DNA of 64,000 bases from Marivirga lumbricoides (GTDB lineage Bacteria > Bacteroidota > Bacteroidia > Cytophagales > Cyclobacteriaceae). The notes under the pieces are model-generated. The model searched no databases. It was not told where the DNA came from and saw only the letters and a program-made list of their open reading frames with translations. This document shows, piece after piece, positions 9,431 through 18,658 of this stretch; position 1 is the first letter of the stretch; every line of letters starts with the position of its first letter. The stretch spans positions 1 to 64,000 of the forward strand of contig NZ_BMEC01000002.1 in NCBI RefSeq assembly GCF_014636295.1. Direction: 5' to 3'. A program made the position numbers and the translations under genes.

Positions 9431-12400
9431 CTACATCATACGCTTCAATTCCAAATAAAAAGTAGTACCAATACCTACCGAGCTCTCGAACCAAATTTTA
9501 CCTCCGGCATGCTCCACACCTCTCTTTGCAATAGCGAGGCCAATGCCGGATCCTGTTTCCTTTGTAGTGAAGTTAGGTAAAAATACTTTCTGATGGTTTT
9601 CTTCAGGTATACCAACTCCGTTATCTGCTACTGATATTAATACTTTATCCTTAGTTATACTTACTTCTATTAATACTTCTGCCAATTCTACATCTTCTCT
9701 GCTTTGTAGTGCATTGATAATCATATTATTGAAAATTCGTTCAATAATTTTTATATCTACCCAAGCATAAACCTCTTCCTCAGGTAAATGAAGGTTAATA
9801 TGGTTGTGCTGCGCATGAAAGAGAGCTACTACTTTTCTAAGAATTTCTGAAATACAAACTTTTTCATTATCCGGAATCGGCATTTTAGCAAATGATGAAA
9901 AGGAAGTAGCAATATCACTTAGATTATCTACCTGAGATAATATGGCTTTAATTTTTGCTGCAGCCTCAGGTAAAGGATTATCACTGCTCTCAAGCCTCAT
10001 CTGAAGGTGTTGAAGAGAAAGCTTCATCGGTGTTAAAGGATTTTTAATTTCGTGGGCTACTTGTTGAGCCATTTCGCGCCAGGCAGATTCCTTTTCAGTT
10101 CTACTCAAAGCCAATCTACTTTTCTCCAGCTTCAGCAACATGGCATTATACTCAGAAATCAACAAGCCTATCTCATCATCTACTTTCCAGACAATAGGCT
10201 CATTGTTAGCTGCAAGGTTAACCTGAGCTAACTTTTCTTTTAATAAATTTAAAGGATTAGTAAGTATTTTCGTAGCTGCATAGGCTAAAAACATGAAAAT
10301 GATAAAGGATGCAACAAAAATATTAAAAACATTAGTAAGTAAATCTGTTAGTAGCGCATCATATTCCTTATTGGATTTAAAAAAGGGGCTCGCCAGGATA
10401 GCAAGCAAATCACCGGTATCGTAAGATCTTATACCTATATAAGCAGACTTATAATTTAAAGAGCCTATTTCCTCTTCCAAAGTAATCATCTTTTTATTAT
10501 CGAATTTGATGGTTGCGAAGGCCTCCGGATTCACATACTCAGAAAGTAATTTCTTCTCAAAAATCTGAGGTTGGGTAGTAACCAGAAGTTTACCATTAAT
10601 ACCATATATATTGATATCACTATTTACCACTTTTGTGATGGTTACCAGTTCGCTATTAAAATCTTCTTTAGAAATATAGCCTCTATTCAAGTCCATCACC
10701 AAATCTGTAACCTGCTCTGCCACACGCCTAGTTCTTTCCTCATAAGAAGTAACAATATCTTGTAAAAATGTGGAGTTAACAAAGCTGACAGTACTGGCAC
10801 TCACAGAAATTAATGGGACTAAAAAAGCAAGGGAGAAATAAAGTTGAATCTTGGCTCCTAAACCTATGGAATCTGCTTTCCAGTATGCCTTTAGAAAATA
10901 GAAGATGGAAAAAATAAAGATAATAGTAAAGCAAAGGATGAAAAAGAATGAGAAGTTTGAGAAGAACCTGAATAATCCTTGATCTATAGTACTAAAAACC
11001 AACAACTCATTTTCCCCTTTTAAGGTTGATATTTTTAGCTTTTGCTCATGTTGCATGTCTTTGAAATTTTGCTCAGGAGAAGAAGCTTTAGAATCTATCA
11101 CTTTGGGGAAATTTACTTTACCTACGCTGTAGGACAAAGTATCATTTTTATATAAAGCATAGTCGTAAGGAATCTCACTTACATTAGGAACAAATCTTTT
11201 ATCAACCAATAGTTCAGGAAACACATTATCAGGCCTTATCTTTTTAAGAGTTAACTCTACAACTATAGTAGCTAAAACATAGTCGCTAATTTTGATTTCC
11301 AAAAAATAAATATACTTATTTCTTACCTGACTGCCTTCCGCAGTGCCTATAAGGTATAAATTGATTTCCTGTCTGTTATTAACAGTGCTTAGTTGACCTA
11401 AAGGATAGGAAGTAGCAAAAGAAGGAGAGCTTGAAGGGTATAGCGCTTGTCCACTTGCATCGTAAATAGTTATACTTTTTTCATACTTATCAAAATAGTC
11501 CTCACTTAAATAATACTTCTGTATTTTCTCTACTACTGACTTATAGGGCGTAATAGGTAATAAAAATTGTTTCCTGATGAATTGATCATTCCTGAGGTTT
11601 GCATCAATTTGTGTAAGTCTGTATTCCGCAAGTAAATCACTGTCATTCAAAATTCTATTACCAAGGCTGTTTATTTCATTTCGCTCAATCACACCCTCCA
11701 TGTATTGAACAGAGTAAGAAGAAACCACAGAAATTACACTTACGAGCAAGAATAAGTAAATAAAGCTTAGAAAACTTAGTTTTAGTAAACTGTGTGCTAA
11801 ATGCCAGTTATAAACTATTATGTTCAGTAAAAAAACAACAATTATTACTAAAAGAAATGGTGCATTTATCAGGAAAAAGAGGATGGAAAGCACTAGTAAG
11901 CCTCCTATCTGATCTCTCACAAAAGTATTTCTATCCGGAATATAGGAGCTATTCCATTGGTGAATAAACCTCAGGACTTCAAAAATGATAAGTCCGTAAA
12001 TAATGAGTCCCGCGAAAGTTAAAAACTTAAATCCATTAAAATCAACACTGTTTGTAATATCCATTCCCCATTTGGAGTGGCGATATATTAATTCGATGAA
12101 GCCGTAAGTAAGCAACACAATTCCATAGCTAATAAACTGGAAAAAAACAGATTTTAAAATACCATAATTAAGCTGATGTTTGTAGGTAAGTAATCGAAGT
12201 TGATTTATTATGAAATAAACTGCAACTAAAAGAAAAACGGAATTGAGTAGTAATGTACCGAAAGAAGAATTAAGTGCAGAAGAGGCAAAATATTTCGGAT
12301 CAAAAAGCCCCATCTCCTCCGACTGAAACGGTACATTTGCCAGCCATATTACTATCCTAACTATAAAAAGACCTGATATAAAGATAATTAATGGCAAAAA

Positions 12401-13093
12401 GCGTCTTGCATCTATTTTACTTTTAGCAAAAAACCACAACCATACAACCAGCAAAATAATAGAAAGTATCTCCAATATAATAATTAGCACATGAAGCCAC
12501 TCCTTGTGATTTCTGAATTCATCATCCAGGTCAAGATAAAAAATAGTTTCCCCGGTTTTTAACTTTATCGGGAAGCTATCCCCAAACTCTGCTTGTCTTA
12601 AAGTAAAATTCGACTGCTTAAAAATTGCATTATTAAAAGACGACTGAATATAATCGTTATTAATGTCGTAATTCTTACGCAACGGAAGTACAAAAACCAG
12701 CATCACCTCAGTTTCAACTGACTTCCTTACTAAATAAAGAAACTGGCCAGATTTACGTGAGTGGAAATGCCAACCTTCAGTTGTAGACCTGTCGACTTGG
12801 GGAATTACTCTATCATCAGACCAATATACCAGCTGAGAACTTTTGAATATATAGAAAGGATATTCTGACTTAATTTTGTTAAGTTCCTGAAAAGAAAAAT
12901 CTTTACTTTCACTTAAATAAGCCACTACAGAGGCTTCATCAGTTCTCACCTCAGCAATTTCAACCTGAAGATGTTGCTCTGTTTCCTTAACAAAATCCAG
13001 ATAATTGTTTTCTAAGCTGGCATATAGCAAGCGTAAAACCACAATACATACGATTACAATAATACTGGAAGCTATTAAGCGATTTTTTTTCAC
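9431..13093 (-). CDS. Large NtrY-like membrane sensor histidine kinase
   Basis: The 1220-residue kinase has a very long N-terminal sensor part with many membrane segments and at least two extracytoplasmic regions. A HAMP-like linker follows (about 945-1000). The dimerisation domain has its phospho-acceptor His in AHEIKNPLTPMK near residue 1012. The ATP-binding domain has an N box (NNMIINALQS), a G1 box (DNGVGI) and a G2 box (GSGIGLAIAK). The HEIKNPLTPMKLS form is typical of the NtrY group. No response regulator is adjacent, so its partner lies elsewhere. It is co-transcribed with the downstream barrel protein. The signal sensed is unknown. Confidence 0.9.
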   Translation of the reverse strand: MKKNRLIASSIIVIVCIVVLRLLYASLENNYLDFVKETEQHLQVEIAEVRTDEASVVAYLSESKDFSFQELNKIKSEYPFYIFKSSQLVYWSDDRVIPQVDRSTTEGWHFHSRKSGQFLYLVRKSVETEVMLVFVLPLRKNYDINNDYIQSSFNNAIFKQSNFTLRQAEFGDSFPIKLKTGETIFYLDLDDEFRNHKEWLHVLIIILEILSIILLVVWLWFFAKSKIDARRFLPLIIFISGLFIVRIVIWLANVPFQSEEMGLFDPKYFASSALNSSFGTLLLNSVFLLVAVYFIINQLRLLTYKHQLNYGILKSVFFQFISYGIVLLTYGFIELIYRHSKWGMDITNSVDFNGFKFLTFAGLIIYGLIIFEVLRFIHQWNSSYIPDRNTFVRDQIGGLLVLSILFFLINAPFLLVIIVVFLLNIIVYNWHLAHSLLKLSFLSFIYLFLLVSVISVVSSYSVQYMEGVIERNEINSLGNRILNDSDLLAEYRLTQIDANLRNDQFIRKQFLLPITPYKSVVEKIQKYYLSEDYFDKYEKSITIYDASGQALYPSSSPSFATSYPLGQLSTVNNRQEINLYLIGTAEGSQVRNKYIYFLEIKISDYVLATIVVELTLKKIRPDNVFPELLVDKRFVPNVSEIPYDYALYKNDTLSYSVGKVNFPKVIDSKASSPEQNFKDMQHEQKLKISTLKGENELLVFSTIDQGLFRFFSNFSFFFILCFTIIFIFSIFYFLKAYWKADSIGLGAKIQLYFSLAFLVPLISVSASTVSFVNSTFLQDIVTSYEERTRRVAEQVTDLVMDLNRGYISKEDFNSELVTITKVVNSDINIYGINGKLLVTTQPQIFEKKLLSEYVNPEAFATIKFDNKKMITLEEEIGSLNYKSAYIGIRSYDTGDLLAILASPFFKSNKEYDALLTDLLTNVFNIFVASFIIFMFLAYAATKILTNPLNLLKEKLAQVNLAANNEPIVWKVDDEIGLLISEYNAMLLKLEKSRLALSRTEKESAWREMAQQVAHEIKNPLTPMKLSLQHLQMRLESSDNPLPEAAAKIKAILSQVDNLSDIATSFSSFAKMPIPDNEKVCISEILRKVVALFHAQHNHINLHLPEEEVYAWVDIKIIERIFNNMIINALQSREDVELAEVLIEVSITKDKVLISVADNGVGIPEENHQKVFLPNFTTKETGSGIGLAIAKRGVEHAGGKIWFESSVGIGTTFYLELKRMM

Positions 13094-13236
13094 ACATTCA
13101 GATATTTTAACTCACACCAATATAGCAATAATCGTACTTGGGATTAAAATTGAGCAGAAATAATATAAATGTAAAAAAAAGAATTAATCAGATAGGGGAA
13201 ATTAGATGAATGAAAATTTTAACCATATAAAACATA

Positions 13237-13518
13237 TTAATTAGCAGTTCCTCTGTTTGCTGTAGAAAGAAGTTCTTTAATATTAATTTTTCCTTTACTC
13301 TTTTTGCTCTTCTTATACCAAAGAAAACCTATAATCATTATCAGAAGATAAGGCGCAGCAAATAAGTAAAGGATACCGTAATTCAAACCAGGAGCTATTC
13401 CTGCTTCACCATTATTTACGTTATTTTCTACAGTGGCTCTGCACATAGCGCATTGTGCAGATAATTGGTTTAAACCAAGAATTATAAATGCTATAGAAGT
13501 AAAAAAAAACTTTTTCAT
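13237..13518 (-). CDS. Small CxxC membrane protein at cytochrome oxidase locus
   Basis: The 93-residue protein has a signal peptide ending near SAQC, then a CAMCRATVENN motif, one membrane helix (GILYLFAAPYLLIMIIGFLW) and a lysine-rich tail. Small proteins with this CxxC pattern recur beside oxidase genes in Bacteroidota, which suggests a role in oxidase maturation or metal/thiol handling. That role is inference from context. It follows the DUF420 gene after 52 bp in the same orientation. Confidence 0.7.
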   Translation of the reverse strand: MKKFFFTSIAFIILGLNQLSAQCAMCRATVENNVNNGEAGIAPGLNYGILYLFAAPYLLIMIIGFLWYKKSKKSKGKINIKELLSTANRGTAN

Positions 13519-13570
13519 ATGGATGACATCAACTTCATTTTAAACCTGAAATTACTCTTTTGAGTTCCAC

Positions 13571-14158
13571 TTAATGAACATAATAAGGACTAATCATTAA
13601 GTAAACTATTACCCCTGTAATAGAAACATATAGCCATATTGGAAAGGTAAACTTCACTATTTTTTTATGTTTTTCAACTCTATTAGTTAGAGCAAAGTAA
13701 AAGGCAAAAAGAACAAAAGGCACTACGATTGCAGCCAATACAATGTGAGACAGTAAAATAATTACATAAACCCCTCTTTGAAACATAATCCCACCTGTCT
13801 TCTCTGCTTCTTCCAACACACCATTCCCATTTACATCACCAAAAATTGTTGAATCAGCTGCAGCATGGTAAATAACATATGAAATTAGGAATAAGCTTCC
13901 CAGCCCAAAAGCAATTGACATCATTGTTTTATGTGCAGCAATGTTTTTCCTAAGTATAAAGAAAAGGCCTAAGATTAAAACAACAGAAGTAATACTATTT
14001 AATGCAGCATTTAAATGAGGTAATACATATACCCAATCACCCGCTCCTTCCAGCTTTTGAGGAGCGAAAATCAAGACTGCTACGAGGGCTGGAACAATTA
14101 TTGAAAGTGCCCATATTAACCCGGTATAAGATTTAGAGGTCTGTACTTCAGTTTTCAT
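13571..14158 (-). CDS. DUF420 membrane protein with an EF-hand-like loop
   Basis: The 195-residue protein has about five membrane helices and conserved histidines (PHLNAALNS, AAHKTMM, SYVIYHAA, LLSHIVLA) typical of DUF420, a family found with Sco and cytochrome oxidase genes and thought to help oxidase assembly. Residues 108-119 (DVNGNGVLEEAE) match a canonical 12-residue EF-hand calcium loop, placed between helices where relatives usually have a short glycine-rich segment. Its start overlaps the end of the Sco-like gene by 11 bp, so the two are translationally coupled. Confidence 0.85.
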   Translation of the reverse strand: MKTEVQTSKSYTGLIWALSIIVPALVAVLIFAPQKLEGAGDWVYVLPHLNAALNSITSVVLILGLFFILRKNIAAHKTMMSIAFGLGSLFLISYVIYHAAADSTIFGDVNGNGVLEEAEKTGGIMFQRGVYVIILLSHIVLAAIVVPFVLFAFYFALTNRVEKHKKIVKFTFPIWLYVSITGVIVYLMISPYYVH

Positions 14159-14777
14159 TTGGTCTATTACTTAACAATATTCTTATTTCTAATATCAATC
14201 TGTCTACATCTTTTGTTTCCAATCCATCATAATAACCTCGAATATCCAGGTTTTCATCTACAAGTACTAAAACTTGTTCTCTTCTGAGCTCCATTTCTGA
14301 TGGATGTCTGCCCTCCCATATGGCTGTAGGCAAAGCAAAATAACAGTCAGCAAAGCTTTTGTAAAGCACTGTATCTATTTCATAAGTCTGTGCTGCTTCA
14401 GATTCTAACAGCTGTTGATCGCTTAAAACACTACCACTTAAATAAAAGGAATGAACTTTCACAGAACCTTCATCAGACAAAGTAGCTACTAGCCGGTTAA
14501 GTTCATTAATCAATTGCTGATTATCTGCTTCAGGATTTGGGAAATTCACCATATTTATATTTCCCTCTAAAATTTCTGAAAGTACTGCGCTATTACCATG
14601 CCATGTAAAGGGTTCTGAAACTTCTTCCAAACGCTTAAACTCCGCACAATGATCATTGCCATCAGCAAAGTATACAGGTAAGTCAAATTCATTATTACCG
14701 AAATACGTCAGAAAAAGGTAAAGTATAACCGGAAGGCTAAGTACAATAAGAAGAACTGCTATCTTTTTTATCTTCAT
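14148..14777 (-). CDS. Sco-like thioredoxin-fold protein lacking copper ligands
   Basis: The 209-residue protein has one N-terminal membrane anchor and a periplasmic domain. Its C-terminal stretch (VLVDENLDIRGYYDGLETKD) matches the end of Sco/SenC proteins, which deliver copper to the CuA site of cytochrome oxidase. The CxxxC copper motif expected around the middle is absent: the matching region reads NMVNFPNPEAD. Cysteines remain only at HCAEF and ADCYF. It therefore probably does not act as a normal copper chaperone. Gene context (DUF420, oxidase operon) supports a Sco origin. Confidence 0.7.
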   Translation of the reverse strand: MKIKKIAVLLIVLSLPVILYLFLTYFGNNEFDLPVYFADGNDHCAEFKRLEEVSEPFTWHGNSAVLSEILEGNINMVNFPNPEADNQQLINELNRLVATLSDEGSVKVHSFYLSGSVLSDQQLLESEAAQTYEIDTVLYKSFADCYFALPTAIWEGRHPSEMELRREQVLVLVDENLDIRGYYDGLETKDVDRLILEIRILLSNRPNEN

Positions 14778-14913
14778 TTGTGTGTAACTATTCCTGCTGA
14801 AAAACTTCTTTGATTGTGGAAGAAAACATCAATTCATTTCTTTCCACATTATGCCCAAATCGCACTACTCTCAGGTTCTAAAAGAAATACGAAGGCTTAT
14901 TCGCTAAATTATA

Positions 14914-14944
14914 TAAAAAAATCAGGCCAATTGCTCAGCCTGAT
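14914..14944 (-). terminator. Terminator closing the act-cta operon
   Basis: A stem ATCAGGC / GCCTGAT is followed, on the minus strand, by a run of seven T. It lies 34 bp after the stop of the subunit IV gene and before the Sco-like gene. It separates the respiratory operon from the assembly-factor genes. Confidence 0.75.
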
Positions 14945-14977
14945 CTTACAGTTTTGTATCAAGATTTTTAAGATAAA

Positions 14978-15307
14978 TTAATACCTAAGGCTAAATATAG
15001 CACTACCTTCAACCATTAAAGCTATAACCAACCAAACTATCAGAACAATAGGGCCTATAATAGACCAAATAAGTGTCTTCTGTTCGTGCTTAAGGTGCAT
15101 GAATTCTGCAACAATATAAAAAGCTTTAACAACTGTTAAACCAAGGAAAATAGCTACTAGCAATATCCCTCTTGGCATTGTAAAAGCAAAAATAAATTCT
15201 ATAATGGTAACAAAGCCTAAGATGCCTGCTACTCTCCAGATCTTTTTTGTTTTCTCCTTATCCTCAGGAATTACATGTGTATGATGAGTTTCTTCGTGTG
15301 ATGACAT
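14978..15307 (-). CDS. Cytochrome c oxidase subunit IV family protein
   Basis: The 109-residue protein has a His-rich start (SSHEETHHTHV) and three membrane helices (about 28-48, 52-72, 82-105) with AEFMHLKHE between them, the pattern of bacterial COX4/CtaF-type subunits. It supports assembly or stability of the heme-copper oxidase and carries no cofactor. It is the last gene before the operon terminator and lies 12 bp after the subunit III gene. Confidence 0.85.
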   Translation of the reverse strand: MSSHEETHHTHVIPEDKEKTKKIWRVAGILGFVTIIEFIFAFTMPRGILLVAIFLGLTVVKAFYIVAEFMHLKHEQKTLIWSIIGPIVLIVWLVIALMVEGSAIFSLRY

Positions 15308-15319
15308 AATTCAATATTT

Positions 15320-16060
15320 TTAAATCAAGTAAAAAAGCGTAAATACAAATACCCAAACTAAATCAACAAAGTGCCAATATAATCCGGATTTCTCTACCAT
15401 CTCGTAGTGTCCTCTTTTATCGTAAGTACCTACTACAACATTAAAGAATATGATGAAGTTAATAACCACTCCACTGAATACGTGAAACCCATGGAAACCA
15501 GTTATAAAAAAGAATAAAGAAGCAAACAATGGTGGTCCATACTGGTTCACTTTAAGATTAGCCCCAAATATGGTTTCTCCTCCTACTTGTAAACCTTCGG
15601 CAGTACCATGGATAAAGTGACTCCACTCCCAAGCCTGACAACCAAGAAATGCTAACCCCCCAATGATGGTCCACAGCATCCACTTAATTACATTTTTTCT
15701 ATCCATTCTATGCCCCGCCTCAACAGCCAGCACCATAGTAACACTACTTAATATTAGGATGAATGTCATAATCCCCACAAAAACCAATGGAGCTTCAACA
15801 CCATGTAAAAAAGGAACAGCTTCAAAAACTTTTTCCGGAATAGGCCAGTATTCAGTGCTAAACTGAAAATCTTCCACTGAACCGGCATATGCAGGATGTG
15901 CATACCTTATCAATCCATAAGTTATTAATAAAGCTGAGAAGCTAAAAGCATCTGATAAGAGGAAAAACCACATCATCAGCTTTCCATAACTTGCGTTCAT
16001 CGGAGCAGTTCCGCCTCCCCAACGGTTTTTACCCGTTTCAATTGTTGCAGTAGTTGCCAT
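15320..16060 (-). CDS. ctaE: Cytochrome c oxidase subunit III
   Basis: The 246-residue, seven-helix membrane protein has subunit III hallmarks: WFFLLSDAFSFSALL, GCQAWEWSHFI and the C-terminal FHVFSGVVINFI and YWHFVDLVWVFVFTLFYLI segments. Subunit III stabilises the oxidase core and helps proton uptake. A second, shorter subunit III-like gene lies 21 bp upstream. Such pairs are common in Bacteroidota oxidase operons. Confidence 0.92.
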   Translation of the reverse strand: MATTATIETGKNRWGGGTAPMNASYGKLMMWFFLLSDAFSFSALLITYGLIRYAHPAYAGSVEDFQFSTEYWPIPEKVFEAVPFLHGVEAPLVFVGIMTFILILSSVTMVLAVEAGHRMDRKNVIKWMLWTIIGGLAFLGCQAWEWSHFIHGTAEGLQVGGETIFGANLKVNQYGPPLFASLFFFITGFHGFHVFSGVVINFIIFFNVVVGTYDKRGHYEMVEKSGLYWHFVDLVWVFVFTLFYLI

Positions 16061-16081
16061 AAAGTTTACTGTTCTATTAGA

Positions 16082-16681
16082 TTAATGATTTAACAACAAA
16101 AATATGTATAAATATACCCAAAGTCCATCTAAAAAGTGCCAATATGTTGTACACATTTCCATTTTCACCATATTTTTAGAGTGAACATTGAATTTGAAAG
16201 CCGAAAATAACATAATAAATATAAATATTACTCCGGTGATAAGGTGAAAAGCGTGTAATCCTGAAATTACATATAAAAATGAACCTGCAGGATTTCCTAC
16301 AAAGTAAACCTCAATGTTTACAAGCTCACCCCATGCGAAAAACTGACCTACTAAAAAAGCTATAGCAAGCAAAGCCGTAAATACCATAGCTACTTTTAAG
16401 GTTTTGAAATTATCCTTCTTAGCAGCAATATAAGCAATGTGCATTGTTATACTACTGGAAACTAATATAATAGTATTAATTAAAAAAATGGTTGGTAAAT
16501 CATAGATTAGCCAATCACCTTCAGCCTGTCTTACAATGTATGCACTTGTCAAAGCAGCAAACATCATTACTATGCTTACAATAAAAAGCCACAATGCAAA
16601 CTTAAGTGGATGCATTGACAAAGTTTTCAAGCTGGGCTTAATATCTCTTTGTTGTATATTAATTGATTTATCCATTATCAA
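16082..16681 (-). CDS. Second subunit III-type oxidase protein
   Basis: The 199-residue protein has five membrane helices and shares the subunit III motifs SGLHAFHLITGVIF and TTYWHFLDGLWVYLYIFLLL. It is shorter than the 246-residue neighbour and lacks the first two helices of a full subunit III. It overlaps the end of the ctaB gene by 4 bp, so translation is coupled. It probably forms part of the same oxidase; whether both paralogues occupy one complex is not readable here. Confidence 0.85.
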   Translation of the reverse strand: MIMDKSINIQQRDIKPSLKTLSMHPLKFALWLFIVSIVMMFAALTSAYIVRQAEGDWLIYDLPTIFLINTIILVSSSITMHIAYIAAKKDNFKTLKVAMVFTALLAIAFLVGQFFAWGELVNIEVYFVGNPAGSFLYVISGLHAFHLITGVIFIFIMLFSAFKFNVHSKNMVKMEMCTTYWHFLDGLWVYLYIFLLLNH

Positions 16682-17580
16682 ATTTTATCTAATAAATACG
16701 CCACTTGCACTATAGGCAAATAGAGAAATGAGCCAAACATAATCTTTAAGGCTGCCTCTTTAGTACATTCCTTCATTAGATAGAAAGTCTGACTAAGAAA
16801 CAGCACGCCACAAATAGTAGCAACCAAAGCTGATGTTACTCCTGTTATACCAAATAAAGTGGGCAATAAGCCTAAAGGAATAAGAAATAAAGTGTATATC
16901 ATTATCTGGATAGCAGTATTTAAATCTTTTTGTCCTCCTGATGGTAATAACTTAAAACCTGCTTTCTTATAATCTTCATCTGCTACCCAGGCAATTGCCC
17001 AAAAATGGGGGAACTGCCATATAAATTGAATTCCAAAAATAATCCATGCCTCTACACTAAAGCCGTTTGTTGCAGCAACCCATCCCAACAAAGGAGGTAA
17101 AGCACCCGGAATAGCCCCCACAAAAACAGCTACAGGCCCCACCCTTTTAAGAGGGGTGTAAACAAAGCTGTATAACATGAGAGATAATAAAGATAAAGAT
17201 GTAGTTAAAAAATTAGTAAATATAAGAAGTATAACAAGTCCTGTCACACCAGTAACAATAGAAAAAATAATTGCTTGATTTCTACTGATTACTCCCGTAG
17301 GTAGTGGTCTATTCTTAGTTCTATCCATCTTCTTATCATACTCCACCTCAATGATCTGATTAATAGTTATAGCAGATCCGGATACAAGAAATGCACCTAA
17401 TACCAGAAAACTCAGAATCATCCAATCTAATGAGCCACCGGAAAAACCCAACACATAGCCAAAAGCTGAGGAAAAGGCTACTAAAAAGCTTAATCTTGGT
17501 TTTAATAGCGCATAAAAGCCTCTTAAATAAGTACCTAATAATTCATAAATACCCAAACTTTGTGATTCAGGATATTGCAT
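16678..17580 (-). CDS. ctaB: Protoheme IX farnesyltransferase (heme O synthase)
   Basis: The 300-residue protein of the UbiA superfamily adds a farnesyl group to heme B to make heme O, the precursor of heme A for the aa3-type oxidase. It has about eight membrane helices and both Asp-rich motifs: NQIIEVEYDKKMDRTKNRPL near residue 75 and the second, divergent WVADEDYKKAGFKLLP near 203. It overlaps the upstream ctaA gene by 14 bp and the downstream subunit III-like gene by 4 bp, so heme synthesis is tightly coupled to oxidase expression. Confidence 0.95.
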   Translation of the reverse strand: MQYPESQSLGIYELLGTYLRGFYALLKPRLSFLVAFSSAFGYVLGFSGGSLDWMILSFLVLGAFLVSGSAITINQIIEVEYDKKMDRTKNRPLPTGVISRNQAIIFSIVTGVTGLVILLIFTNFLTTSLSLLSLMLYSFVYTPLKRVGPVAVFVGAIPGALPPLLGWVAATNGFSVEAWIIFGIQFIWQFPHFWAIAWVADEDYKKAGFKLLPSGGQKDLNTAIQIMIYTLFLIPLGLLPTLFGITGVTSALVATICGVLFLSQTFYLMKECTKEAALKIMFGSFLYLPIVQVAYLLDKI

Positions 17581-18658
17581 ATGCAGAAGAATTTATTTTT
17601 TCCTTTAAAAATGATATCTGTAAATAAAGATAAAACTGCCATCCGAAAATCATACTTCCTAAAACCAAGTGAATTGGTTGAGCCCAGAATGGTACACTGA
17701 AGTAAGCCATTATAACTCCTGAAAGGATTTCCAATAATACTAAAGACAACAAAATCTTTGTATGAAAAACTATCTTAAATTGTTTTGAGTTCGTTTTAAG
17801 TAAACTATAAAAGAGGTAAAAATGAAACAAAGCAATTATTATTGAAAACGACCTGTGAATATAAAAATTAAGTCCCAATCCATCAATCCAACTGTCTCTT
17901 TGCATTTCTCCTAATCGTTCTGAAACAACATCTAAAGCTTCTCTTACCTGAGTTCCGAAAACTATCTGAATAAGCATCAGAAGCATCCCTATTATTAACA
18001 GCACCTTTAGCTTTCCAGCGTTCATGACTTTATTCTCATATTTATGGGAATGGCTATGGTAATAAAGAGCCGTTAACACAGCTAAAATAACAAGAGCCAA
18101 AACCATGTGCAAAGTGATCAACCATGACAAAAGATTCGTGGAGACCACAATAGAACCAATCCATCCCTGTAATAAAACTAAAATGAGGCTAGCAACTGAA
18201 AGCCAAAAAAGCTTTCTTTTAGTTCTGAAATATTTCAATGAACCCAAAAAACAAAGTATGATAAGTAAGCCTAATGTAGCTCCTAACAACCTGTTGACAT
18301 ACTCTGTCCAGGTTTTATACTTATTGAATTCAGCCTCTTCTCTAATAGATTCATCTGCAAGGATAGTCTCTCCTATCTCAGCATATCCAAAGAAGTCGAG
18401 ATATTTTGCAAACCGAATATTCTTTTGGTGCCTGTAATCCGCATAGAAATCTCTATAGCCTTCCGGTAACTGACTAACGTCTGTAGGTGGCACCCATGTA
18501 CCAAAGCACTTAGGCCAATCAGGACATCCCATTCCTGAACCCGTACTTCTTACAATTCCTCCAGCTAAAATCAAAAGATAAACAGCCACTAAAGTAACTG
18601 TAGTAAGTTTACTGTAGTAGCTGTTTATTCCAGATTTGTTAAAATTGTTTCTTTGCAT
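17567..18658 (-). CDS. ctaA: Heme A synthase (COX15/CtaA family)
   Basis: The 363-residue protein oxidises the C8 methyl of heme O to a formyl group, giving heme A. It has about eight membrane helices, conserved histidines (LHMVLALVILA, IHRSFSIIIALFHF, QPIHLVLGSM) and the family start GGIVRSTGSGMGCPDWPKC, which includes the extracellular Cys pair. The N-terminal loop after this motif is long, as in Bacteroidota homologues. The gene overlaps ctaD by 20 bp and ctaB by 14 bp. Confidence 0.93.
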   Translation of the reverse strand: MQRNNFNKSGINSYYSKLTTVTLVAVYLLILAGGIVRSTGSGMGCPDWPKCFGTWVPPTDVSQLPEGYRDFYADYRHQKNIRFAKYLDFFGYAEIGETILADESIREEAEFNKYKTWTEYVNRLLGATLGLLIILCFLGSLKYFRTKRKLFWLSVASLILVLLQGWIGSIVVSTNLLSWLITLHMVLALVILAVLTALYYHSHSHKYENKVMNAGKLKVLLIIGMLLMLIQIVFGTQVREALDVVSERLGEMQRDSWIDGLGLNFYIHRSFSIIIALFHFYLFYSLLKTNSKQFKIVFHTKILLSLVLLEILSGVIMAYFSVPFWAQPIHLVLGSMIFGWQFYLYLQISFLKEKINSSAYAIS

